34,571 bases of DNA from the IMG/VR virus record IMGVR_UViG_3300044678_001927, positions 1 through 34,571 of that record; one strand, written 5' to 3'. Shown here piece after piece: positions 14,460-21,379 of this stretch. Numbering within the stretch: the stretch's first letter is position 1; each line of letters starts with the position of its first letter. A program made the position numbers and the translations under genes. Below the pieces are notes generated by a model. That model did not search any database, was not told the DNA's origin, and was given only the letters and a program-made list of their open reading frames with translations. This stretch comes from a virus.

Positions 14460-14615
14460 ATGTGTAGGACAATGCAACGCGCCGTCATCCGCCAAGCAAA
14501 ACGTGAGGGTCTGCCCGTGTGGGCGTGGCTGATGGCCGCGGGCCTCGGGGCCTGCGGCGGTGAGCCCGCCGAGCTCGGCTCGCCCGACGCCACTGATTTG
14601 GACGGTGACGAATGA
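14460..14615 (+). CDS. Small lipoprotein, 51 aa
   Basis: A GGAG ribosome-binding site lies 8 bases before ATG 14460. The N-terminal region is basic (MCRTMQRAVIRQAKREG), followed by a hydrophobic core (LPVWAWLMAAGLG) and a lipobox LGAC with Cys32, then GGEPAELGSPDATDLDGDE, an acidic mature part of 19 residues after Cys. This is a complete signal peptidase II signal; the product would be a short lipid-anchored peptide of the inner or outer membrane. Phage lipoproteins of this type may be superinfection-exclusion factors or outer-membrane spanins; it is far from the lysis genes, which favours exclusion or cell-surface change. The mature sequence resembles myxobacterial lipoprotein starts, a weak host clue. 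Confidence 0.75.
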   Translation: MCRTMQRAVIRQAKREGLPVWAWLMAAGLGACGGEPAELGSPDATDLDGDE

Positions 14616-14947
14616 GCAATATGGCATACGTTATATCAGTGACGGCTGGGAGCTATTCTGATCGTCAATCCGTTGTCGTCGTCGTCTGCTACGATCGACG
14701 CAGTGCCGAAGAGGCGTGCACGCAAATCGAGGGAGAAATAGCACGAATCAATTGGATCGCAGTCAAAGACGACACAGCCATACATATTCGCAATTGCGAT
14801 GGGATCGTCGGATATGTTCGATGGGGGCCACCACAAGAGCCGTTGCGTGGATATTTGCAGGTTCCTGCCATGACAGATTTTTATTGGTTTTTGTCGGAGC
14901 CACCAAAAGTACAGATTACCGAAGCCCCCACATATGGTGCCCCATGA
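14612..14947 (+). CDS. Hypothetical protein, 111 aa
   Basis: ATG 14612 overlaps the lipoprotein stop (ATGA). The protein starts MSNMAYVISVTAGSYSDRQS and looks like a small alpha/beta domain: strands VISVTAG, VVVVVCYD, a helix RRSAEEACTQIEGEIARI, strands NWIAVKDD and IHIRNCDG, then FYWFLSEPPKVQITEAPTY. Its base composition is AT-richer than the rest of the operon, suggesting separate origin. No motif is recognised. Coupling to its neighbours suggests joint expression. Confidence 0.7.
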   Translation: MSNMAYVISVTAGSYSDRQSVVVVVCYDRRSAEEACTQIEGEIARINWIAVKDDTAIHIRNCDGIVGYVRWGPPQEPLRGYLQVPAMTDFYWFLSEPPKVQITEAPTYGAP

Positions 14948-14982
14948 CCGACGACTTCGATCCCCCGCAGGACGACCGATGA
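14944..14982 (+). CDS. Twelve-codon coupled micro-ORF
   Basis: ATG 14944 overlaps the stop of the 14612 gene (ATGA) and its own TGA overlaps the ATG of the zinc-ribbon gene at 14979 (again ATGA). It would encode MTDDFDPPQDDR, an acidic 12-residue peptide. Two perfect stop-start overlaps suggest translational relay from one gene to the next; the peptide itself may have no function. It could also be chance, so confidence is low. Confidence 0.35.
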   Translation: MTDDFDPPQDDR

Positions 14983-15131
14983 CCCGCCCCGCCGATCCCG
15001 ATCGTGACCTGCCCGACCCCGGCGACGAGGCCCCCAGGGTCTGCCCCGACTGTCGGTACGAGACCCTCGCCGCGTGGGAGGACATCTGCCGCGCTTGCGA
15101 CGCCTACCGCGAGGCCGAGCGCGAGCCCTAG
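14979..15131 (+). CDS. Small zinc-ribbon protein, 50 aa
   Basis: Starts MTRPADPDRDLPDPGDEAPR; the rest contains VCPDCRYETLAAWEDICRAC, two CxxC knuckles (Cys22, Cys25, Cys37, Cys40) that form a rubredoxin-type zinc ribbon. The ends are acidic. Small zinc ribbons in phage early operons are often nucleic-acid or RNA polymerase binding adaptors; nothing here decides which. It is the last gene before the terminator at 15175-15208. Confidence 0.65.
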   Translation: MTRPADPDRDLPDPGDEAPRVCPDCRYETLAAWEDICRACDAYREAEREP

Positions 15132-15174
15132 CGCCCGCTGAGCCACGATCACCACACGGCCCCACCCAACTACC

Positions 15175-15208
15175 GGCCCACCCTGGCGACCCCAGTGTGG
15201 GCCTTTTT
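15175..15208 (+). terminator. Rightward intrinsic terminator closing the early operon
   Basis: GGCCCAC (15175-15181) pairs with GTGGGCC (15197-15203), followed directly by TTTTT (15204-15208). It lies 44 bases after the zinc-ribbon stop. The region 15209-15369 beyond it holds no supported gene; it contains an inverted repeat CGTCACG/CGTGACG near 15285-15302. Confidence 0.75.
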
Positions 15209-15369
15209 GCTGCGTCCACGCCTAAGCCCAAGAAAGGGCGAGGGCGGAACGACGCGCGGCACCATCCCAAGGCAGTCCGCACGTCGTCACGCCCTCGTGA
15301 CGATGCTTAAGAGCGAGGCCGCCACCCCCTCGGAGGAGGTCGCGGCCGGAGCCGGAAGGCCCTCGTCGG

Positions 15370-15666
15370 TCAGCCGCGGTAGGCGGCGTCCCAGGCCTCT
15401 TTGCTGCCGTACCGAAGCTGGCTGCCCTCGACGATGAACACGTCGTTGCGGGGCAGCGACTCGGGCCGCGCGCTCCAGCGATCGTGCTCGCTCGCGGCGG
15501 GAGCCTCGCCACCGTCGTCGTCCTCGTCGTCCGACTCGGTGAACTCCTCGCGCACCGTGACGCCGTGGATCGCGACCTCAAAGGGCCAGTTCTGCTGGCT
15601 CATGAGGTAGACGCTGGCCTCCGGGTCCAGCTCCTCCAGGATCTCAATCAGCTCGCGTACCTTCAT
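15370..15666 (-). CDS. Conserved small phage/plasmid protein, 98 aa
   Basis: ATG 15666 follows GAGGAGAGAGCG, a strong ribosome-binding site; an upstream extension to 15717 is rejected. The N-terminus MKVRELIEILEELDPEASVY, then LMSQQNWPFE, and the C-terminus DVFIVEGSQLRYGSKEAWDA form a pattern I know from many unnamed phage proteins (start 'MkvreLieiLeelDPeA.Vyl', later 'gVtvRee', end 'EGsQLRYG'). The middle is an acidic linker of Asp and Glu. Function is not established for the family. It stands alone behind a promoter-terminator leader (15758-15842), suggesting regulated or read-through expression. Confidence 0.75.
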   Translation of the reverse strand: MKVRELIEILEELDPEASVYLMSQQNWPFEVAIHGVTVREEFTESDDEDDDGGEAPAASEHDRWSARPESLPRNDVFIVEGSQLRYGSKEAWDAAYRG

Positions 15667-15746
15667 CGCTCTCTCCTCGCGGTGGTGGGGCCGTGCCCCG
15701 TTGCGAGGCGCATACACGCTTCGTTCGTCGTCGATAGCAACTCGAA

Positions 15747-15786
15747 GAGAAAAAAAAACAGCCCCTTGCGGGGCTGTAGCTCTTTT
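15747..15786. terminator. Bidirectional intrinsic terminator ahead of the 15666 gene
   Basis: CAGCCCC (15759-15765), TTGC, GGGGCTG (15770-15776), with an A-run on the left (T-run for leftward transcripts, about eight or more Ts) and CTCTTTTT on the right. Leftward it is very strong by eye. It separates the promoter at 15815-15842 from the 15666 gene, as in an attenuated leader or a short RNA. Confidence 0.8.
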
Positions 15787-15814
15787 TGGAGGGAGAGAGA
15801 CGCGAGCTGAGTTG

Positions 15815-15842
15815 AGTGTATCAGGGCCGTCGGATTGGTCAA
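15815..15842 (-). promoter_or_regulatory. Leftward sigma70-type promoter
   Basis: On the leftward strand TTGACC (15842-15837), a 16-base spacer and TACACT (15820-15815). Transcription would begin near 15808 and meet the terminator at 15776-15747 after about 30-60 bases, before the 15666 gene. Either the terminator attenuates that gene or the product is a small RNA. Confidence 0.5.
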
Positions 15843-15945
15843 CATCGACTCGAATCGACTTGTTCTTATTATAGATCTCTCAAAAAATCTCTTCCTGAGA
15901 AAACTCCTTAATATAGGGGACCACGGGCGAAAACATCTTCTTTCC
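15843..15945. other. AT-rich intergenic stretch, no gene supported
   Basis: Part of the 344-base gap 15667-16010. AT-rich compared with all surroundings (TTATTATAG, TCAAAAAATC, TTAATATAG). A rightward frame of 61 codons crosses it but begins with GTG, lacks a ribosome-binding site and runs through a terminator hairpin, so it is not called. A weak rightward promoter (TATTAT near 15866-15871) cannot be excluded. Confidence 0.4.
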
Positions 15946-15985
15946 CAAAAAGCAGCAGAGGGCTCGACTGGTGTCGAGCCCTCTG
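15946..15985. terminator. Terminator after the primase-helicase operon
   Basis: A perfect 13-bp stem CAGAGGGCTCGAC (15956-15968), loop TGGT, GTCGAGCCCTCTG (15973-15985). For leftward transcripts it is followed by CTGC and TTTTT (15951-15947), 26 bases after the primase stop. The other side has ATCTTCTTT, so it may also work weakly rightward. Confidence 0.8.
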
Positions 15986-16010
15986 ATCTTCTTTCCGGGA
16001 AGGAAGTTTC

Positions 16011-18242
16011 TTACGATTGACGCAAAGCGTAAATTTCGCGCTGGCGTCCGCCCGTAGGCTCCTTTGCTACCACGATCGTTCCCTCTTCAGCAAGCCGGTC
16101 AACAATTTCGCCAACCAGGCGCGCTGGGAGCGCCCTACAGGCTCGCAGGAGGTCAGACCTAACCATCCGCCCGCCCGCAGACCTGATCGCCGACAGGACG
16201 AGCTCACACTGCGCCGCATGGTCGTCCCAGCCTGCCCGACGATTGGCGGCCAGACTGCCGGAAAACACCCGCGCCGATTCCTCCGCCAGCGCGATCGCCA
16301 CCCGCGCACACTCACCTGTCACGACAGGCGCGTCAGACTCAGGCTGAGACAACGCCGCAAGAACCAGCGCCAGACGGCCGGCAAACTCCGGTAGACGCGC
16401 CAGCACGGCCGGAGGCACGTCCTGCCGGGTGCCCTCTCGACGGGCCTTGTCGGCGTCGACCTTGCACCGCGTCAATAGGTCTCTTGCCTCGCTGTCCTCC
16501 GGCATCGTGACCGGGTCGTAGAGCCGGAGCTGATCGATCCCCGTGTCGAGCGTGACCGGGAGCGCCAAATGCCACTGTTCATGACGCTCACGCACCGCCA
16601 GCACGGCCGACCGAACGTCCAGTGGCAGATCGTCGTCTGGCCTCGTCTCTGGCGGTTGCCAGTCTGGCAGAACCCACTGTGACCGCATCCACACATGACG
16701 GCCCACAAAGCCATCCGCGACGTCCACCGACGTCAGCACGCTGTGAAGGCTCTCCGGCGTCGTCGAGCCCAGCACCGTCACGACCGGCGCAATCAAGTCG
16801 AGCTTGCCGCCGCCCTTGACGAGCGAGACCGCTGGACTCCACTTGTCGGTGCCCTTCGTCGACAGCTCCGTCAGACTTTGCTTGATGTCCTGCCGATGTG
16901 TCGCCGCCCGCGGCCCCATCATGTTGCCAAGTTGCATTCCATATTCGTCAAGCACAAGACACGTCGACACACCGGCACCAACGGCTTTTTTGACGCCGTC
17001 GACGAAAGCCGGTCCAGAGGAGAAAGAATTTGGCCCCCGAAGCGCTGGCCAGCATTCGTCGATAACCCTCGATAGGCACGACTGAGGCCGATTCTTTCCT
17101 TCTCCGCTTGACGCCATCGCCACAACGTAAAGGCTCGACGTCGACCGGCGGTACACCAACCGACGTCCAGCCATCGCCGACCCGAGCGCCAGAAGCGCCG
17201 CAATCGTGAGCCCAGGCTGCGGATGATCGGCACCTCGAATTACCCATCCGCAGAACGTGTCACACAAGCCGCCGAGGGCTCGCACGTCGGCCAGCATCGC
17301 CCATCGCGCAGCATCCTGCTCGGCTGGTGTCGGCCCTTTAGGCTTGCTCGGCTCCGGCGCCATGATCTCCGGCTCCATCACAAGCGCGTTGATCTCGTCG
17401 ACGAAGTAGCCGCTATCGGACTCGACGATCGCCTTGTCCGCAGGACTCCGAGGATGCGACGCGCCAGCCTTGAGGCCACGCTCAATCGTGCCCTTCGACT
17501 TGCGCTCGCTTTCGCCTTCCCAGCCACGAGCCACGCTGAAGAGCGCATCCGCAGCAACACCGAAAGACAGATGACCGGCGCCGCAGATCTGGCCGAGTTT
17601 GAAGCTCGCACGCACAAGCGCATGGTTACGCCCGCCCTTGCCTGTCCGCGCCACCTCGTCGACCTCACGATCAAGAGCTGTCTCTGCCCACGACGTCGCA
17701 GTGAGAGCAAACGTCTGGCGCGTGAGCGCGATCGCCTGTTGTCGAGGCTTCACTCTGTCCACGATCCACGACGGCAACGGCACCGGGTCTACGTCATTCG
17801 TCCAGGTGTATCCTTTGCCCTCGACCACCGACGGGAACGCCACGACGTAGCCTCCCTCGCCACGCGTGTCGGCATCGGGGCTGATCGCGTTAGGGCTTGA
17901 CTTGGCAGTGTTGGGTAGGCGCACACCATCGGGCAAGCGGTAGAAATAGTGCCACCCGCCGCCACGTGTCCTTGCGATCCATGTCTCAGGCAAGCGCGGC
18001 ATGATCTCCGACGACGCCGCGTCAATGTCGACGACGTAAATGCCAGACACCGACCCCGTCGCAATCGCAACGTTGGCCCCCGGAGTCTTCTCCCACCACG
18101 ATCTGATCGTGGCTTGGTCCGTCGTCGCATCCTTGCATCCGGCAGATCCCGCAAAAGGAATCTTGGTTCCCGGTGAGCACGGAAACACCGCAAGCCCGCG
18201 CTCAGCGTACCACAGGGCCGCATCGAGGTTGGTCATCACCAT
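16011..18242 (-). CDS. Prim-Pol primase-polymerase fused to DUF3987-type helicase-like domain
   Basis: A 743-residue replication protein. Residues 1-165 form a bifunctional primase-polymerase domain: VVDID (Asp72 and Asp74, metal binding), GGWHYFYR (His98) and RGEGGYVVAFPS (127-138). Residues 190-265 look like the primase C-terminal linker helices. The ATPase-like part (about 305-660) has SSGEGKN (377-383) as a degenerate Walker A, with Asn where Ser/Thr is usual, and CLVLDEYG (427-434) as Walker B. The C-terminus (about 675-743) is winged-helix-like (VLSAIRSAGGRMVRSDLLRA). It should prime and help unwind DNA at the phage origin. The ATG at 18242 has AGGA at a suitable distance; ATG 18236, overlapping the helicase stop, is the alternative. 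It is coupled to the DEAH helicase. Confidence 0.85.
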   Translation of the reverse strand: MVMTNLDAALWYAERGLAVFPCSPGTKIPFAGSAGCKDATTDQATIRSWWEKTPGANVAIATGSVSGIYVVDIDAASSEIMPRLPETWIARTRGGGWHYFYRLPDGVRLPNTAKSSPNAISPDADTRGEGGYVVAFPSVVEGKGYTWTNDVDPVPLPSWIVDRVKPRQQAIALTRQTFALTATSWAETALDREVDEVARTGKGGRNHALVRASFKLGQICGAGHLSFGVAADALFSVARGWEGESERKSKGTIERGLKAGASHPRSPADKAIVESDSGYFVDEINALVMEPEIMAPEPSKPKGPTPAEQDAARWAMLADVRALGGLCDTFCGWVIRGADHPQPGLTIAALLALGSAMAGRRLVYRRSTSSLYVVAMASSGEGKNRPQSCLSRVIDECWPALRGPNSFSSGPAFVDGVKKAVGAGVSTCLVLDEYGMQLGNMMGPRAATHRQDIKQSLTELSTKGTDKWSPAVSLVKGGGKLDLIAPVVTVLGSTTPESLHSVLTSVDVADGFVGRHVWMRSQWVLPDWQPPETRPDDDLPLDVRSAVLAVRERHEQWHLALPVTLDTGIDQLRLYDPVTMPEDSEARDLLTRCKVDADKARREGTRQDVPPAVLARLPEFAGRLALVLAALSQPESDAPVVTGECARVAIALAEESARVFSGSLAANRRAGWDDHAAQCELVLSAIRSAGGRMVRSDLLRACRALPARLVGEIVDRLAEEGTIVVAKEPTGGRQREIYALRQS

Positions 18243-20152
18243 GGCAGATCGTCCTGTTCTGTCGTCGTCTCGTCGACAGCGACCGCTTCAATTTCTGGAG
18301 TGTGTGGCAGCCATTTTCCGATGCCGCCATGGTTACCAGTACAGTAGGGACACTGACGGTAGAAAAGAGCACGGCCCTGAACGTCAATCTTGCGCAGCAC
18401 CGGTTGATTTTCAGCAAGAGACGGCATCCCGCACTCTTTGCACGACGTCGCCATCGACGACGATGGATCGTTGCCAGTACCTCCCTCGCCATCGTCGCCC
18501 GGATCACGTCGCTCGCCGTGGTGGATAGCGATAACACGATCCCACTTTCCTTCTTTCTCCACCTCGATCGCCACGACCGGCATCATGTGCCCATCGTTGA
18601 GAAGTTCGATTGCATCGTCGACGCTCGTCGGCAAACGACACCCGACATGGTCTTCCCACCACCGCATGGCCTTACGCCACGCAAAGCCGCCCTCGTCATG
18701 CTCGACACACACCCACTCCGACGCAATCTTACGCCCGAGCCCAAGCAGCCCACCTGGAGGGTAATAGTCGATCCTCAGCGTCGGCCGCGCTGTGTCGTCG
18801 CCGGTCTTCTGGTGCCTTCGCCACTCGACGGCACCGACGTCGTGACGCACGGGCGGAGCCTTGGGCTTCACTTCGAGCGACAGCGCCGGCAGGTTGCTGG
18901 CCTTGTCGTTCGCTTTTCGCTCAGGTGCTGGCCACTCGTAGCCACAGTGGAGGCAGACCCGCACCGCTGGAGCTTGCACGGCAAGGCACTTTGGACACGT
19001 CTTCAAGGGTGCCTCGCCGTCGCTTTTCTTTCCCTTGGGCTTCACCTTGACGTCGTCGATGGGGCCATGCCTCGCAATGTTCGCGCCGTAGTCCAAAAGC
19101 AGGCAATCGGTCTTTCCGTCGGCCAGTCGCATACCGCGCCCCACCATCTGCACATACAGCGACGGGCTCATGGTCGGCCTGACCAACGCAAGCACGTCGA
19201 CGACAGGTGCGTCAAAGCCCGTCGTCAGGACGTCGCAAGAGGCAAGGCACGAAAGCTGCCGAGCCTTAAAGCGCCCGATGATCTCGTCCCGCTGACCGCG
19301 CTCCGTCTCGCCAGTGATCACGTCACACGACACGCCACGGATCTGCATCTCGTTTCGCAACCGCTTTGCGTGGGCCACCGACGTGCCGAAGATCATGGCC
19401 GACGTGCGCCCGCCATCGAGAGCACCCTTGACGTCGTCGGCGACGATGCCGTTGATCTTGTCGACGTCGCACGCAAGCTCGAGGTCTTTGGCCGCAAACT
19501 CTCCCGCACGGATGCCGACTTCAGAAAGGTCGATCTGCTCTCGGACGTAGCCGGTCACAATCGGAGACAACCATCCCTCTCGAATCAGGCGCTTGACGTC
19601 GACGTCGTAGGCCACCGACGTGAAAAGCGCGCTGTCTCCCTCGGTCAAGTATCCCTGCCCGAGACGGTAGGGCGTCGCTGTGTACCCGAGTATCCGCATG
19701 TCGGAGTTGACCGCTCGCAGATCGGAGATCACGCGCTGATACGACGTCGCATCTTCTGGGCTCAGCAGGTGCGCCTCGTCGATGATCAGCACGTCGACAT
19801 GACCGAGCCTCGACGTCGACCGCACGATGGACTGGACACCGCAGATCGTGATCTGGTCGACCTCCTTTCGCCCAAGCCCCGCAGAAAAAATCCCCACGGG
19901 AGCCATCGGCCAGATCGACCGCACTGCCTTCGCATCTTGCGCGATGAGCTCAGCCCTGTGCGTGGCAATCACCACGCGACACCCGAAGTCCTGCACAAGC
20001 CGCCGCGTCGTCTCGCCGAGCGTGGGGCTCTTGCCGCTGCCCGTCGGCATCACCACAAGGGGGCTTGCTGGCCGCTCCGGCGTCGACGGTGCCCGCTCCC
20101 AGTACGCAAACACCGCATCCACTGCCTCTTGCTGGTAGTCCCTCAGCTTCAT
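18236..20152 (-). CDS. DEAD/DEAH-box superfamily 2 helicase with zinc-binding C-terminus
   Basis: From ATG 20152 (MKLRDYQQEAVDAVFAYWER), with AAAGGA 9 bases upstream, the protein has 638 residues. Motifs: Q-motif-like RDYQ; MPTGSGKS (35-42, Walker A); IIDEAHLL (125-128 DEAH); GYTATPYR (motif III area, 157-163); TTGFDAPVVD (310-319); and QMVGRGMR (335-342, motif VI). This is an SF2 helicase of the UvrB/RecG/RapA-like phage replication type. After about 385 come CPKC and CLHCGYEW (Cys386, 389, 400, 403), a zinc ribbon, and near the end CKECGMPS with CPYC, a second one. It lies upstream of, and overlaps, the primase gene, so both replicate the phage DNA. Its promoter is the divergent control site at 20175-20208. 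Confidence 0.88.
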   Translation of the reverse strand: MKLRDYQQEAVDAVFAYWERAPSTPERPASPLVVMPTGSGKSPTLGETTRRLVQDFGCRVVIATHRAELIAQDAKAVRSIWPMAPVGIFSAGLGRKEVDQITICGVQSIVRSTSRLGHVDVLIIDEAHLLSPEDATSYQRVISDLRAVNSDMRILGYTATPYRLGQGYLTEGDSALFTSVAYDVDVKRLIREGWLSPIVTGYVREQIDLSEVGIRAGEFAAKDLELACDVDKINGIVADDVKGALDGGRTSAMIFGTSVAHAKRLRNEMQIRGVSCDVITGETERGQRDEIIGRFKARQLSCLASCDVLTTGFDAPVVDVLALVRPTMSPSLYVQMVGRGMRLADGKTDCLLLDYGANIARHGPIDDVKVKPKGKKSDGEAPLKTCPKCLAVQAPAVRVCLHCGYEWPAPERKANDKASNLPALSLEVKPKAPPVRHDVGAVEWRRHQKTGDDTARPTLRIDYYPPGGLLGLGRKIASEWVCVEHDEGGFAWRKAMRWWEDHVGCRLPTSVDDAIELLNDGHMMPVVAIEVEKEGKWDRVIAIHHGERRDPGDDGEGGTGNDPSSSMATSCKECGMPSLAENQPVLRKIDVQGRALFYRQCPYCTGNHGGIGKWLPHTPEIEAVAVDETTTEQDDLPW

Positions 20153-20174
20153 GATCTGTCCTTTCGTTTTGTGC

Positions 20175-20208
20175 TTGACACATTCTATCGGACCCCGATA
20201 GAAGTCAA
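20175..20208. promoter_or_regulatory. Overlapping divergent promoters built on a perfect palindrome
   Basis: TTCTATCGG-ACC-CCGATAGAA (20183-20203) is a perfect 9-bp inverted repeat, flanked by TTGAC (20175-20179) and GTCAA (20204-20208). Rightward: TTGACA (20175-20180), 18-base spacer, TAGAAG (20199-20204), ahead of the Sak4-like gene. Leftward: TTGACT (20208-20203), 15-base spacer, TAGAAT (20187-20182), ahead of the helicase. The two promoters share the same DNA, so polymerase can use only one at a time, and both -10 boxes lie in the palindrome arms. The 15-base spacer is short, so the leftward promoter may need help. Confidence 0.7.
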
Positions 20209-20225
20209 CCAACAAAGGAGAGCAG

Positions 20226-20936
20226 ATGCAGATCGTAAAACTCAAAGAGGCTATCAGGCCGCATGCACCCAAGGTGCTTGTCTACGGTGACAGCGGCATT
20301 GGCAAGACGACGCTGATCGGAAGCTTGCCCGGAAAGGTGCTGATCGTGTCCGCAGAGTCGGGCTTGCTGTCGTTGTCGTTTGCATCGAGCGACGAACGGT
20401 TCGACGTCGTCGAAATCGAAACTGTCGACGACTTGATCTCAGTTCACAAGCACCTGACCAGCAAGTCGCATGGATATGACTGGGTCGCGCTTGACAGCAT
20501 CTCAGAGATCGCCGAAGTCGTGCTGACTGCCGAAAAGAAAAAGGTCACGGACCCACGTCAGGCCTATGGTGCCGTGATTGAGCGCGTCACGGCCGCGATG
20601 CGTGCTTTTCGTGACCTGCCGATCGGCGTGTATTTTTCGGCGAAACTGGCCAAACTCAAAGACGACGCCACAGGTCGGATCACCTACGGGATCTCGATGC
20701 CCGGCGCCAAGCTCGGTGACGCAGTCCCGTATCTCTTTGACGAGGTGTTTCGCCTGATCGCCGTCGACGAAGTCGACACCGACGGCAAGCGCGCAGCCGT
20801 GCGCTACCTCCAAACTTCTGGCGATGCCCGCAGCATCGCCAAGGACCGCAGCGGGGCTCTTGACCCGCTCGAACCCGCTGACCTCGGCGCTGCATTGGCG
20901 AAGATGGCGGCACACGCACAAGGACAAGCACAATGA
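20226..20936 (+). CDS. Sak4-like RecA-fold ATPase (recombination/annealing)
   Basis: AAAGGAG lies just before ATG 20226; the protein has 236 residues. Walker A is GDSGIGKT (21-28), followed by SLPGKVLIVSAESGLLSL, and Walker B is YDWVALDS (Asp90). It ends in a helical Ala-rich segment. This is the AAA_24/Sak4 family: compact RecA-like cores that work with a phage ssDNA-binding protein to anneal DNA during replication and recombination. A DUF669-type ssDNA-binding partner is encoded two genes downstream, exactly the pairing expected. The promoter is the palindromic site upstream; its stop overlaps the next start (ATGA). Confidence 0.85.
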   Translation: MQIVKLKEAIRPHAPKVLVYGDSGIGKTTLIGSLPGKVLIVSAESGLLSLSFASSDERFDVVEIETVDDLISVHKHLTSKSHGYDWVALDSISEIAEVVLTAEKKKVTDPRQAYGAVIERVTAAMRAFRDLPIGVYFSAKLAKLKDDATGRITYGISMPGAKLGDAVPYLFDEVFRLIAVDEVDTDGKRAAVRYLQTSGDARSIAKDRSGALDPLEPADLGAALAKMAAHAQGQAQ

Positions 20937-21379
20937 GAGCAATTGAAAAAACCAAAAGGATTGAACAGATAGGGACAATCGTACCAGAAAAAAACTACAG
21001 CGTTGCACAGGCCTCAAAGTTTGTCAGTTGTGGAGAGAGGACACTTCGTGCGGTCCTGAATGAGAGAAACATAAAACCAGCAGATGGAAAGATCTTGACG
21101 GTGGATGGTCAGACGTTGGCTAGTATCGTCGCCGAATCAAAGGCCATCCACGACGAGATAGACAGGAAAAAACAAGCACAAAAAGCACAGAAGGCTTCGA
21201 AGCAGACTCCCAAGCAAACTGAGATGAAGCTCAGCGACGCAAAGGCCGATCGTCGTATCACGATCAAAAGAGACCTGTTAGCGCAATGCACGTCGATTGC
21301 ACTCAAGAGCGACGACGGAGACACGACCGCGCTGATCAATCGCTACATCGCAGCCCAATTGAAGAAGGTGAACTCATGA
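20933..21379 (+). CDS. Lys-rich protein with HTH-like N-terminus, 148 aa
   Basis: Begins MRAIEKTKRIEQIGTIVPEK. Residues 22-50 (YSVAQASKFVSCGERTLRAV, then LNERNIKP) look like a helix-turn-helix. A long Lys/Gln/Ala helix follows (about 82-105: KKQAQKAQKASKQTPKQT), and the C-terminus (RRITIKRDLLAQCTSIALKS, then INRYIAAQLKKVN) recalls a ribbon-helix-helix end. Lys is favoured over Arg and many codons end in A or T, unlike the GC-rich neighbours, suggesting recent acquisition. Lying between Sak4 and DUF669 genes, it may be a recombination mediator or a regulator. No family is recognised with confidence. Confidence 0.7.
   Translation: MRAIEKTKRIEQIGTIVPEKNYSVAQASKFVSCGERTLRAVLNERNIKPADGKILTVDGQTLASIVAESKAIHDEIDRKKQAQKAQKASKQTPKQTEMKLSDAKADRRITIKRDLLAQCTSIALKSDDGDTTALINRYIAAQLKKVNS

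Noticed and set aside
15835-16020. Rightward 61-codon frame in the intergenic region
   Set aside because: GTG start without a ribosome-binding site, passes through the 15956-15985 hairpin and has no coding-like composition.
18173-20290. Long rightward open frame (705 codons) opposite the helicase gene
   Set aside because: The leftward frame has clear helicase motifs; the opposite frame is a composition artefact of GC-rich codons and has an Arg/His-rich, low-complexity product.
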